From: Bacteroidota bacterium
GTDB lineage: Bacteria > Bacteroidota > Bacteroidia > AKYH767-A > OLB10
DNA length: 64,000 bases
Reading direction: 5' to 3'
Assembly (NCBI GenBank): GCA_016717325.1
Contig: JADKFV010000002.1
Span: forward strand, 310,001 to 374,000
The position numbers and the translations under genes are program-made. This document shows positions 17,139 to 27,425 of this stretch, piece after piece. The notes beneath the pieces were generated by a model that was given only the letters and a program-made list of their open reading frames with translations, was not told the DNA's origin and did no database searches. Numbering within the stretch: the stretch's first letter is position 1; every line of letters starts with the position of its first letter.

Positions 17139-20100
17139 ATGACTGTCGCATTTTTACTTACCATGTTTCAAATGATGGCACAAAATGGAATTTGGACATT
17201 TCCGAATATGCAATTAAGAATGACGAACAATGCACTTCCAATAGTATCAGCAATAAATGGTGGAGTACCATTAACAACGATAAATAATTACAACGCCATA
17301 CAGGATGATAATGGAAATTTATTGTTTTATGTCGTTGATTCAGCTTTGTATGATAATAATGGCACATGTATTGCCGAATTAATGAACCCAATTTTTAATA
17401 CTAACTCAAATGCTTCACGCTTTTGTTATGGCTTTCCTGAAGTATCAATTTTTCCTACCAATTCATTGCCAAATTGTAACACATACTACATACTTATGGG
17501 TGGTTTGAATACTGAAAATATAAACTCAGTGAATGTAGGCGGTGGAATAACACCTGTATTTTTTATTTATGATGCTTTTGCTCAAATTATCCAAGGTTTG
17601 ACCTATTCAGGCAATGTTATTCAAGCTACTGGTACATCAATTAATGGACCTTTATGGACCATTGCTGGACAAAATCATTTACAAACATTAAACTATGCAG
17701 TAACACGAAGAATTTGCAATAATAATGGAAATCGCATTGTGTATATATTTAACGGACTACAGTTGTATTATAGCATTGCAAATAATGCAGGTATTACAAA
17801 CGCTTTATCTATTCCATCAACAATTAACTACAATTATCCTTCTGCACAGTTCAAAAGCGAAATGGAAACTATCATAAAAAGCGATGGTACTATATTACTT
17901 GCATTTTACAGTTATTCTGGCAATTCAACTTTTTTAAATATTTATCATTTTCAAGCAGATGGCATTAATATCATCTCTCAACAACATCTCTCAAATGTAT
18001 TTGTGAACGGACTTTTCAAACCTGTTGGATTTGAGTTTTCTCCGTCTGGTAATTATTTATATTTTACTTGTGAAAATGGAAATACTATAAATTACTTTGA
18101 TATAAATGCAGGTACTGTGAATGCAATGCCAGTAAATGGTATAAATCAAACGGATTATGCACATTCACAAATTGAAATGGCTAAAGATGGGAGGTTGTAT
18201 TTTGTGCGAAATGCACCCGGCAACTTATTACTTACAACTTTCAATACTCCCGAAAATCCAACTAGCAATAACTGGACTTTGAATGCAGTACCTGCAATAA
18301 ATTTTGCTTTCCCAACCGGTTACAGGGATATTGGAATTCTCCCCGACCAACAAGATGGAGAAAATTACGATACCAAAGGCATTGTTGTGAGCAAACCCAC
18401 CATAACCCAAACCCCGATGTGCCGCTGTGTGCCGACCAATATAACACAGCAACGCTTACAGCAAATACAACATGCCCACCACTTAGTTATGCCTGGAATA
18501 CCGGTGCCGCCACATCAGCCATAAATGTAAACTTAGCCGGTACGTATACTGTTACAGTTACCTACCAATGTGGATACACTGCCACCGCCACACAACAAGT
18601 GTATAAGTGTTGCGAAGGCACTTATAGAATTGATGGGCCATATGTTTTACTGAGTTCACTTTCTAGTTCAAATTACCCATTTTTAGACAATAGCACCGCG
18701 GATGCTACCATGTATAGTAACATGAATTGCAATACAATGAGTGACCCGGGAATGTTGGCAATAAATGGAAGATTAATTATAGATAAAAATCTTGAGATAG
18801 CGGGTATGGAAATAGTCATGGGGCCAAATTCGGAAATTGTAGTGAAGAATGGATTTACTCTAAAAAATAATTTCGACCCTACAGCACCGCCACAACCTTG
18901 CAACTACTTTCATGGCTGTGATGATTACATGTGGCAAGGTATTATTTTAGAAGGCTCAACTGCAAACAACAATGCATTGCAATTTATATTATCGCCAGTA
19001 TACATAGAAGATGCCAAGCAAGCAATCCGTGCCGATAACAATGCTAAGTTTACGGTAAACAATGTGTTGTTTAATAAAAACAATGTGAGTATGCATGTTA
19101 CACCAAATGGCAACTTGGCAAACAACAGCACCATTACCAATTGCAAAATACAATGCAACGATTGGAATACGCTTACCCCACAAACTTGCTTACGGCCATA
19201 TTTTGGTAAACGCAGCTATGCCGGTGTAAAAGCAAACAATATTTTGAGCATGACCATAGGCGATGAATTTAATTTGAACAATAAAAATTATTTTCGCAAT
19301 CAAGATACCGGTATTGTAGTTATAAATAGTCAGGCCGATATTTATAATAACACTTTTATTGATGCTACATTAAACGACCCTTTGGACAAAGGTCTCGAAA
19401 ATGGAATTGGAATATGTGCAACAGGAAATAAAATAAAGCCGTCAAATATTAATGTGGGCAAAATGGCATAGGTGCTAATACGTTTACAAATGTGTGGTGT
19501 GGTGTGCGCACAAAATTTTTTACCGAACAACATATTCAATTCAATATAAGCACTGGTATTGGCTATGGGATATTTATATCGAGTCATAGGAACATGAAAA
19601 TGAAATAAATAATAATACAATGCAAAATTTTTATGCCGGCATTTTTGGTGGCGATATGGTAACGGCAAATTATTGTAAAGTATACAATAATAATTTGTAT
19701 CAAAATTTTGCATCGGGCTTTGTAGGTATAAGACTTGGTTCTTCGCTCGATAGGTTTTTGGATTGCGAAATATACGACAACGCCATAGCATCGTGCCGAT
19801 ATGGAATAAATGTTTTGAATACTGCACGTGCACGCATAAACAACAACACAATAAATATTACTGTGTTACCAAATCAAAATCCAAATGTATATATTGCCGA
19901 GCATGTAGGCATACGCGGGCAAAACATCACCACAGCCGATGCTGTTTCCAATACCATAAATTGGCTTACACATCCTACTTCAACAAATGACATGATTAAT
20001 TACGCTACGAAAGTGAAAGGCTTACAGTTTAACACATGCGGAGGTGGCAGTGTATCATTTAACCATACCCATTGGTGTGGTGCCGGGTTCGAGGCCATTT

Positions 20101-21134
20101 TCAATTGCCCTCAATTAGAATTTACCTGCAACGATAATAACGATTGCTACAATGGTTTTTACCTCACCGGTGCCACTCTGCCCGATATGATAAAGCCAAA
20201 TGTAAATGGCGAAGCCAACGCCAATGCATGGAATAATAATATTGGGCAGTATAATATTGATGGGAGTTGTTCAAAATTTAAGTGGTTTTATTATCCCAAT
20301 AATGCGAATACTGCGCCTAATCCGGGTACACCCTTTGTTGTTCCAACACAAGTTTCAACTTCGGTTGATTGCTCTAATATTCCTGATGTAGGGTTGGCAA
20401 ATACAGTTGAAAGAATCATAAAAGATAGCATTATTTACGAAAGCTTTACCGAAGAAAACGGGTATGCCGCAGTTGATTTTGCATACAATAGATTGCATAA
20501 AGACAGTGCACTTGCCGCCACTATCGATAGTGTTTTGGCCTATCAGTTTCGGTATGCAATGGATGCCGGAACCATAGGCAAGTTTTATGAAGTGCAACAG
20601 GCTATTGAGAACGAAGATTATGCCACTGCTTATAACATCAATGCACAAATAAACGATACACGCATGGTGGCATTGAATAAAAAAATAGTAAATGAAATTT
20701 ACCTGCGTACCATTGCAGTAGGCAAACCTTTAGAAGCAGGAGATAAAATTACACTAATGGGTATAGCAACATTATTAAGCCTGGCTGGTGGTGAAGCTAC
20801 ATTTTGGGCACGCGAAATACTGGGCGTAGAGTTCGAAGATTTACTCACCTCTTACCTACGTACCACGCAAACTGCTGTGTATAACGATAACCTGAATGCC
20901 ATAGTAAAACTTATGCCCAACCCTACCAATGGCAAAGTAATATTAAATGCAAGCCTGCCCATAAATTATGTTGCATTATACAATAGCAAGCAACAAGAAG
21001 TATCAGCACCACAATTATTGATGGACGATAAAAACATGGAGCTCGATTTATCGGCTATGGATAATGGTGTGTTTTATGTTAAAGTAGTATTTGCCACACA
21101 AGTGAAATATTATACTGTTGTGGTTACTCATTAA
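17139..21134 (+). CDS. Large T9SS surface protein with beta-helix region (three frame breaks)
   Basis: About 1330 residues once repaired. The N-terminal part is the same family as the two following genes (GNLLFYVVDSALYD, then WD-like propeller sheets). A PKD/SprB-type unit with LSYAWNTG and AGTYTVTVTYQCGY follows, then a parallel beta-helix-like region (many N-rich repeats such as NDNNDCYNG), a helical spacer, and a T9SS sorting domain with LMPNPTNGKVIL. The frame breaks at 18412-18415 (one C missing), 19460-19463 (one A missing) and 19597-19600 (one A missing); each repair joins matching protein. The start is uncertain. ATG 17139 is the first in-frame ATG. ATG 17098 would give a better signal peptide (MNLTTENQN...KIPFMTVAFLL) if one more base is missing near 17125. 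Confidence 0.75.
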
Positions 21135-21301
21135 GTATTTCGCATTTGTAACATTTAAACGATTTAATTTAAACTATGAAATGTTAGAATGCAATTTGTG
21201 AGGGTGCACTCTTTAGGGCAAGGGGTGAGCGTTGGCAATAATTCTTGCATCAATAATATAGTCATAACAATTTTAAAATGAAACATTAATTTTAATAAAT
21301 G

Positions 21302-21333
21302 AGCCAGTCGAGAATGTAAAGGCTCGACTGGCT
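21302..21333 (+). promoter_or_regulatory. Hairpin immediately upstream of a start codon
   Basis: Perfect 11-bp inverted repeat AGCCAGTCGAG / CTCGACTGGCT with a 10-nt loop, ending 16 nt before ATG 21350. No T run follows. In mRNA it would sit over the leader and may act on translation or stability. Confidence 0.5.
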
Positions 21334-21349
21334 TCAATAGTTGTACATT

Positions 21350-22841
21350 ATGAAAATTTCTTTCTTCCTTATTATATTGTTCGTATACAGTAATAGTTAT
21401 GGTCAAGGCCGCAACGCCAATTGGGTGTTTGGGGATAGTGCCGGTATTCATTTCAATGGGTTAAATACTCCAACATTATTTAAAACTGTTTGTAAAAGTA
21501 ATGGCGAAACCGCAACGATAAGTGATACTAATGGAAATTTGATGTTTTATGTAAATGGAAAAGCAACCATTCCGGATCCAACACTTAAAGTATATGATAA
21601 TGATTTTAAAGTAATGATAAACGGAGATTCTGTTATTGGTGACACGTGGTATAATTCCGATATAATAATTCCAAAGCCTTTATCTGATTCCATTTATTAT
21701 CATTTTTCGACAACAGATGTTGCCTATTATAATGTTATTAGTAAACTGGATAAAACTAGTCCTGGGGTTGTCCTTCAAAAAAATCAACTTTTGAAATACA
21801 GTGCAATGTCGGATTGCACCCAGGCTGTAAAACATGGAAACGGCCGCGATTGGTGGATAATAACCAAGGTTGGGCTACACAATACCAAACGATACTTTTT
21901 TTGTTTGGCTTGTTGACCCTAATGGAATTAGCGGCCCTTTTACCAGTAAAGCAGGTATCAGTGCTTTGGATGGCACACATCATATTTCTGTCAACAGCGA
22001 TGGCACACAATTTATAGAAGTTTCAGGATCAGGTATTATAGAAGAATTTAATTTTGATAGATGCAATGGAACAATAACAAGCAATAGAATTTTGCATTAT
22101 CCGGTTACAATAAATTTTCCTTACTTTTTTAGTGTGTCTTATTCGCCTAATGATAGGTACGTTTATGTTACCCAATTCAAAAATGTTTTAGATAGCACAT
22201 ACATTTTCCAATTGGATATGACACTGCAAGACCCTTGGTTAAACAAGAAAATTGTGTGGGCTAAATCACCTTACGAATTTGTATTTTTACGATTAGCTCC
22301 CAATAAAAAAATTTATGTCTCGCATGCTTTCATACATTACCCTTATGTTGGTTGGTTTTACCCTTACCCTGATACTTTATTCAATATTGAAAATACCCAC
22401 CTTGGAGTAATAAATGAGCCAGACAGCCCGGCAGTGAGTTGCGATTTTCAACCTTATAGTTTTTACCTTGGCCCCAATACCCGCACCTACACAGGCACCA
22501 GCAACTTACCCGATTATAATCTTGGCCCGCTTGTGGGTAGTGGGTGCGATACGCTGAGCCTCCCCAACCCCTCCCAAGGAGGGGCTTTAGGAACTGTGAG
22601 CGCATATATACACCAAGAGTGGCAAACGATTTTTGTAAATGCACAAAACCTAAAAGGGCAAAATGTAACTATAAGTGTATACGATGGGCAAGGGAGCTTG
22701 AAGTTTGAAGTTGAAAGTTTGAAGTCGGTGGGTGGCTACTTTACACAAAACATAAATGCCACAAATTGGCCAGCAGGCCTTTATTTAATTAAATTAAAAA
22801 CAGAAAAAGAAAAAATAGCATGCAAGGTTGTAAAATATTAG
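21350..22841 (+). CDS. T9SS propeller protein, duplicate A (frame break)
   Basis: About 497 residues after correction. Signal peptide MKISFFLIILFVYSNSYGQ, then GRNANWVFGDSAGIHFNGLN, a region of beta-propeller character, and a T9SS sorting domain (VYDGQGSLKF..., NWPAGLYLIKLKTEKE, ending CKVVKY). The frame breaks at GGG 21872-21874, where one base appears to be extra; dropping it gives KVGYTIPNDTFF, aligned without gaps to RLGGVIPNDTFF in duplicate B. ATG 21350 is preferred over TTG 21341. The linker before the sorting domain contains the palindrome at 22568-22584. Function unknown; surface exposed by its sorting domain. Confidence 0.8.
22568..22584 (+). repeat. Palindrome CCCCTCC-CAA-GGAGGGG inside coding sequence, copy 1
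   Basis: A 7-bp inverted repeat of the type usually seen between genes. Here it is read in frame as part of the linker PNPSQGGA before the T9SS domain. Confidence 0.8.
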
Positions 22842-23191
22842 TAGCATTATGCTTGCTCAGCCTTGGCGGTAAAGCGCAATGTGACTCGCTTACACAATAT
22901 CGCAAATGGCAGCACCTTCCTTATGCAAATTTTATTAATAATTATTTAGATAGCATGCCGCAACCGGTAGCGCGAGAAATATTCGTTGACGGAAATGGCT
23001 ATACAAGATTGCGTCCAAGGGATTCGCAACTTTTTGTGCCAACACTCATTGATTATACTAAGCCTCATCCAACCAATACATTGGCTGGACAAAATTTAAT
23101 TCAATATTCAATATCGGAGCGCGATATAGATTCATTGTATTTTGTAAAAAATCCAAAAGACACCATATTATTTAAACCTTGCCTACATTGA
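22820..23191 (+). CDS. Small secreted protein overlapping both neighbours
   Basis: 123 residues with a credible signal peptide, MQGCKILVALCLLSLGGKAQ then CDSL. The rest (YRKWQHLPYANFINNYL..., ending LFKPCLH) is not recognised. The start codon lies inside the last codons of duplicate A (22-nt overlap, different frame). The stop TGA overlaps a TTG start of duplicate B (sequence TTGA, 23188-23191). The signal peptide and the tight overlaps support a real gene in a three-gene operon. A short echo of its first eight codons follows duplicate B at 24669. Confidence 0.65.
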   Translation: MQGCKILVALCLLSLGGKAQCDSLTQYRKWQHLPYANFINNYLDSMPQPVAREIFVDGNGYTRLRPRDSQLFVPTLIDYTKPHPTNTLAGQNLIQYSISERDIDSLYFVKNPKDTILFKPCLH

Positions 23192-24690
23192 AATATTACA
23201 TCACATTATTTTACATTGTAATAATTGCAACCAATGCCCACAGCCAAGGCCGCAATGCCAATTGGGTATTTGGCGATAGTGCCGGTATTCACTTCAATGG
23301 ATTGAATGTGCCAACAATTTTTAAAACTAATTGTGTGAGCAAAGGAGAGACTGCCACAATGAGCGATACAAGTGGAAATTTGTTGTTTTATGTTTATGGT
23401 GTAGCTGTGTTACCACAACCTGAAGCAAATATTTATGACAATGATTATTCTGTTATGGTTAATGGTGATTCCATTTATGCAGACAAATGGTACAATACTG
23501 ACATAATAATTCCTTTACCTTCAAATGATTCTATTTATTATTTGTTTTCAACCTTGCCAACATCGGGCGGTGTTACAAATTGCATTATACTGAAGAAAAG
23601 TGTTAGCGATAGTGGAATAGTACTTTCAAAGAACAATGTGTTATTAAATAATATAATGTCCGATTGCATACAAGCAGTAAAACATGGAAATGGTCGCGAT
23701 TGGTGGATAATTACAAGGCTTGGTGGCGTGATTCCTAATGATACATTTTTTGTTTGGCTGGTTGACCCTAATGGAATTGGTAATGTGTATGCACAAAATG
23801 CCGGCATTAGCGCCTTAGATGGGTTTCATCATGTATCTTTTAATAGCGATGGCACACAATTTATAGAAGTATCAGCATCGGGCATTATAGAAGAATTTAA
23901 TTTTGATAGATGTAACGGTACAATTACGAGCAACAGAATTTTGCACTATCCGGTAACCATGAATTTTCCTTATTATTGGGGAATAGCATACTCATCAAGT
24001 AACAGATATGTTTACATGACACAAGATATAGTTGTAAAAGATAGTTCTTATATTTATCAATTGGATTTGAGCTTGCTAGACCCATGGTTAAATAGAAAGA
24101 TAATTTGGTCTACATCCCCATATAAAGGAATTTTTTTAAGACTAGGCCCCGATAAAAAAATATATGTTTCGCATGCGTTTAAAGATTACCCCTATCAGTT
24201 TTATTGGTACCCATACCCCGATACATTATTCAATAACGAAAACACCCACCTTGGAGTAATAAATGAGCCAGACAGCCCGGCAGTGAGTTGCGATTTTCAG
24301 CCTTATAGTTTTTACCTTGGCCCCAATGCCCGCACCTACACAGGCACAAGCAACCTGCCCGATTATAACCTTGGCCCACTTGTGGGCAGTGGGTGCGATA
24401 CGCTGAGCCTCCCCAACCCCTCCCAAGGAGGGGCTTTAGGAACTGTGAGCGCATACTATCACCACGATTGGCAAACTATATTTGTAAATGCCCAAAACAT
24501 AAAAGGCAACATAGTTACCATGAGTGTATACGATGGATTGGGAAGTTTGAAGTTGAGAGTTGAAAATTTGAAGGCAGTGGGTGGCTACTTTACCCAAAAC
24601 ATAAATGCCGCAAATTGGCCCGCAGGACTTTATTTAATAGAACTAAAAACCGAAAAAGAAAAGATAGCATGCAAGGTTGTAAAATATTAG
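23188..24690 (+). CDS. T9SS propeller protein, duplicate B (intact)
   Basis: About 500 residues, intact. Start most likely TTG 23188 (MKYYITLFYIVIIATNAHSQ signal peptide), overlapping the previous stop. The body begins GRNANWVFGDSAGIHFNGLN, as in duplicate A, and ends in the same T9SS domain (NWPAGLYLIELKTEKE, CKVVKY). It shares near-identical DNA with duplicate A over about 210 bp (24243-24454) but is clearly diverged on both sides. Likely surface displayed, function unknown. Confidence 0.83.
   Translation: MKYYITLFYIVIIATNAHSQGRNANWVFGDSAGIHFNGLNVPTIFKTNCVSKGETATMSDTSGNLLFYVYGVAVLPQPEANIYDNDYSVMVNGDSIYADKWYNTDIIIPLPSNDSIYYLFSTLPTSGGVTNCIILKKSVSDSGIVLSKNNVLLNNIMSDCIQAVKHGNGRDWWIITRLGGVIPNDTFFVWLVDPNGIGNVYAQNAGISALDGFHHVSFNSDGTQFIEVSASGIIEEFNFDRCNGTITSNRILHYPVTMNFPYYWGIAYSSSNRYVYMTQDIVVKDSSYIYQLDLSLLDPWLNRKIIWSTSPYKGIFLRLGPDKKIYVSHAFKDYPYQFYWYPYPDTLFNNENTHLGVINEPDSPAVSCDFQPYSFYLGPNARTYTGTSNLPDYNLGPLVGSGCDTLSLPNPSQGGALGTVSAYYHHDWQTIFVNAQNIKGNIVTMSVYDGLGSLKLRVENLKAVGGYFTQNINAANWPAGLYLIELKTEKEKIACKVVKY
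24417..24433 (+). repeat. Palindrome CCCCTCC-CAA-GGAGGGG inside coding sequence, copy 2
   Basis: Same in-frame palindrome as at 22568-22584, at the matching position in duplicate B. Confidence 0.8.
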
Positions 24691-25026
24691 TGGGGTTTTT
24701 TTATGTATTGGACCATGGAAGTTAATTTTCTGAGTTTCTGGATTAACAGAGATTCCTTCTTCTGCTGGAAATCATTATAACAATTACGAATACTGAGATC
24801 GTTGCAGAGTTTGCTTTACAGTTCGAGAATCCCTTCGACTGCGCTCAGGGTGACAACACTCACTGTGACAAATTGCAATGACGTTAATGACTAATTACAA
24901 AAATGCCGACACTTTAGTTGGCATCCCGACCGAAGTGTCATGGTTTAAAATGACCATTGTCAATCCACACCAACCTTTCCACCAATTTTCACTATCATTG
25001 CACTACAAAAAAAATAACGCACTACA
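24691..25026. other. Repeat-bearing intergenic region before moaA
   Basis: No gene. It holds an echo of the start of the small overlapping gene (about 24669-24696), the dispersed phrase CCCTTCGACTGCGCTCAGGG followed by TGACA (24831-24855), and copy 2 of the double-hairpin repeat (24904-24942). A weak -7 candidate TATCATTG lies near 24990. Confidence 0.6.
24904..24942. repeat. Double-hairpin dispersed repeat, copy 2
   Basis: Diverged copy of 15154-15193. GCCGAC pairs with GTTGGC (one wobble), followed by CCCGAC...GTGTC in which the second stem is partly lost. Confidence 0.6.
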
Positions 25027-26007
25027 ATGCTTCAAGATTCGTTTGGCCGTAAACATGATTACTTACGCATATCGCTTACCGATGTGTGTAATTTTCGCTG
25101 TGTGTATTGCATGCCAGCGGAGGACATGCAATTTATGCCACCTACAAAGTTGATGCAGGCTAATGAGATAATAGACATAGCCACGGAGTTTGTAAAATTA
25201 GGCGTTACAAAAATTCGGCTTACAGGTGGTGAGCCCCTTGTGCGCAAGGATGCGGCAGATATTATTTTGCAACTTTCGAAACTGCCTGTTGAACTTACCA
25301 TTAGCACGAATGCAGTGCGTGTGGATGAATTTATTGATGTGTTTAAGCGTGCAAATATTAAGTCGATAAATGTTAGCCTCGATACATTGAACAAAGAAAA
25401 ATTCCACACCATTGCCCAACGAAATTCTTTTGATAAAGTATGGAGCAATATAAATTTGTTGGTAGAAAATAATTTCCATGTAAAAATAAATGCTGTAATA
25501 ATGAACGGCATAAACGAAACAGAATTGAATGATTTTGTTGCTCTCACACAACAACTTCCTGTTCATGTTCGCTTTATAGAGTTTATGCCTTTTACCGGTA
25601 ATAAATGGAACGATACAAAAGTATTTTCGTATCAACAAATGCTTGATGTTATTGCAGCAAAATACACATTCATAAAACTAAAAGATGGAAAGCACGACAC
25701 CACAAAAAAGTATAAAGTGCTGAACCATGCCGGTACCTTTGCAGTGATAAGTACTATGAGCGCTCCTTTTTGTGAGGGTTGTAATCGCCTCCGGTTAACA
25801 GCAGATGGCAAAATGAAAAACTGTTTATTCAGCAAAGGCGAAGCCGATATACTTTCGGCTTATCGCGCTGGCGAAGATTTTATCTCCATCATAAAACAAT
25901 GCGTGCATCAAAAAGAAAAAGCGTTAGGCGGGCAGTTCACTTCCGATTTGCACAAGGTTAATAGCGAAAATATTTTGAACCGCAGTATGATAAGTATTGG
26001 TGGTTAA
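25027..26007 (+). CDS. moaA: GTP 3',8-cyclase, molybdenum cofactor synthesis
   Basis: 326 residues, normal length. Radical SAM enzyme for the first step of molybdopterin synthesis, from GTP to 3',8-cyclo-GTP. The N-terminal cluster is C21-x3-C25-x2-C28 (TDVCNFRCVYCMP) followed by the LTGGEP SAM motif. The C-terminal cluster is C249-x2-C252-x13-C266 (CEGCNRLRL...KNC). The protein ends in the conserved Gly-Gly (RSMISIGG) that enters the active site. No other moa or moe genes are beside it, so this is an isolated copy. Confidence 0.95.
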   Translation: MLQDSFGRKHDYLRISLTDVCNFRCVYCMPAEDMQFMPPTKLMQANEIIDIATEFVKLGVTKIRLTGGEPLVRKDAADIILQLSKLPVELTISTNAVRVDEFIDVFKRANIKSINVSLDTLNKEKFHTIAQRNSFDKVWSNINLLVENNFHVKINAVIMNGINETELNDFVALTQQLPVHVRFIEFMPFTGNKWNDTKVFSYQQMLDVIAAKYTFIKLKDGKHDTTKKYKVLNHAGTFAVISTMSAPFCEGCNRLRLTADGKMKNCLFSKGEADILSAYRAGEDFISIIKQCVHQKEKALGGQFTSDLHKVNSENILNRSMISIGG

Positions 26008-26156
26008 AACACAAAGTTACAGCCTTCTCCAATAATCCTTCTGCACATTGCCGATGTTTTCAACACTCATAACCGCTATGATTAGCTTTCTACATTTGAA
26101 ATCATTATTTTCTGTCATTTAGTTTTCTTACTTTAGCCCTATTAAAAAATTGGACC

Positions 26157-26987
26157 ATGCTTAAAAAAATATTTTTGTTTTCAATACTCAGTATTGCCGT
26201 GCAATTTTGCAATGCACAAGGGCTTCAAACTTTTCACAGTTTTACCGGTACAACTATACTTGGCGATACTGTTTCGTTTTCGCAATGGGCGGGCAAAAAA
26301 TTATTGATTGTTAATACAGCCTCCTTTTGTGGATACACACCGCAATTTACCGATTTGCAAGCTTTAGATTCTATATATCAAGCTAACAATTTTGCAGTAA
26401 TTGGTTTTCCATGCAACGATTTTGGCGCACAGGATCCCGGTGAGGATAGTGTAATCAATAATTTTTGTACCGGTTTATATGGTGTAAAATTTCAAATGAT
26501 GAGTAAGGTGGGCATTGCCTTGCCCGATACTGCACCCTGGTACAAATGGCTGCAATGGCAATATCTGAATGGTGTTGCCGATGCACAGGTAACATGGAAT
26601 TTTAATAAGTTCTGTATTGACGAAAACGGACATTGGGTTGCACATTATCCTTCTAATACTTTACCATTCGATACGGCCATTGTAAATTGGATTTTATCGC
26701 CACCTGCAAATACTTCTGTCACAGAGCAAACAAATATTTCGCAAGTGCAATTGTTTACTAATCCCGCTACTCATAAATTTGAATTGACTATACACGCAGA
26801 AAAAAACACAGATTTATTTATCCGTTTGATAAATGCACAAGGAGCCATTATATCAAGTTTGCATAAGAATATTTTTCAGGGCGAAAACAAAATCAACATC
26901 GATGCTGAACTCACATCGGGAATTTATTTCGTGCAAATAAATGGTGCCAACTTTAATCAATGTTTGAAAGCAATTAAATTGAATTAG
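26157..26987 (+). CDS. Secreted glutathione peroxidase-like protein with T9SS tail
   Basis: 276 residues. Signal peptide (MLKKIFLFSILSIAVQFCNA), a complete glutathione peroxidase fold at about 25-185, then a T9SS sorting domain (about 195-276, LFTNPATHKFELTI, ending KAIKLN). The active-site Cys58 is in NTASFCGYTPQF, where some homologues have selenocysteine. The other tetrad positions are visible: Gln in FGAQDPGE, and Trp and Asn in VTWNFNKFCID. The usual FPCNQFG reads FPCNDFG. It would reduce peroxides at the cell surface, probably with thioredoxin-like rather than glutathione reductant, though its electron donor outside the cell is unclear. Most GPx proteins are shorter and lack any sorting tail. 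Confidence 0.87.
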   Translation: MLKKIFLFSILSIAVQFCNAQGLQTFHSFTGTTILGDTVSFSQWAGKKLLIVNTASFCGYTPQFTDLQALDSIYQANNFAVIGFPCNDFGAQDPGEDSVINNFCTGLYGVKFQMMSKVGIALPDTAPWYKWLQWQYLNGVADAQVTWNFNKFCIDENGHWVAHYPSNTLPFDTAIVNWILSPPANTSVTEQTNISQVQLFTNPATHKFELTIHAEKNTDLFIRLINAQGAIISSLHKNIFQGENKINIDAELTSGIYFVQINGANFNQCLKAIKLN

Positions 26988-27088
26988 CCGAGCCCGTCAG
27001 CCAAGTCGCGTCAGCCTTTGATTTAGTGTCACACATCAGCCATGATTTGTGGCCTCGCAGCGTCAGCCATGGTTTGTGTCCTGCACGT

Positions 27089-27417
27089 CAGCCATGGTTT
27101 GTGTCCCCACAAACCATCATCCTATGCCGTTTTTCTCTTGCACATGGCCGTTGTTTTCACCGACCACCAGCACGAATGCTTAAGGTCGAAGTTTACACCA
27201 ACTAAAAAAATAAATTCACACAACTCCTTTGGTTGGTTAGGGAACACCAACCAAAGGCAGTAGACACAAGCAAGTAGCAAAAAAACTTATCATGACTAAT
27301 CAAAATATTTTCTTATATTTACAAAACCGATGAATTATACGAAAACCAAAAATAAAATTTGATACGCCATGAAAAAAGAACTCACCATTTTATTTCTTTT
27401 TCTCATGAAAATATTTT
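27089..27417 (+). repeat. Two-hairpin leader unit, copy 1
   Basis: About 329-bp direct repeat unit. It holds hairpin 1 (ATGGTTTGTG-TCCC-CACAAACCAT, 27094-27117) and hairpin 2 (TTTGGTTGGT-TAGGGAAC-ACCAACCAAA, 27228-27255). An A+T-rich promoter-like stretch and the truncated start of a secreted protein at 27369 follow. More GTCAGCC phrases precede it from about 26997. Confidence 0.85.
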
Positions 27418-27425
27418 CAGCCATG
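27369..27425 (+). pseudogene. Stranded 5' end of a kelch-type T9SS gene
   Basis: ATG 27369 begins MKKELTILFLFLMKIFS, closely matching the intact MKKQLTILLLFLLQN at 27699, and the upstream DNA matches too. After about 17 codons the second repeat unit cuts in. The frame then runs on without sense to a stop at about 27512. Confidence 0.7.
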
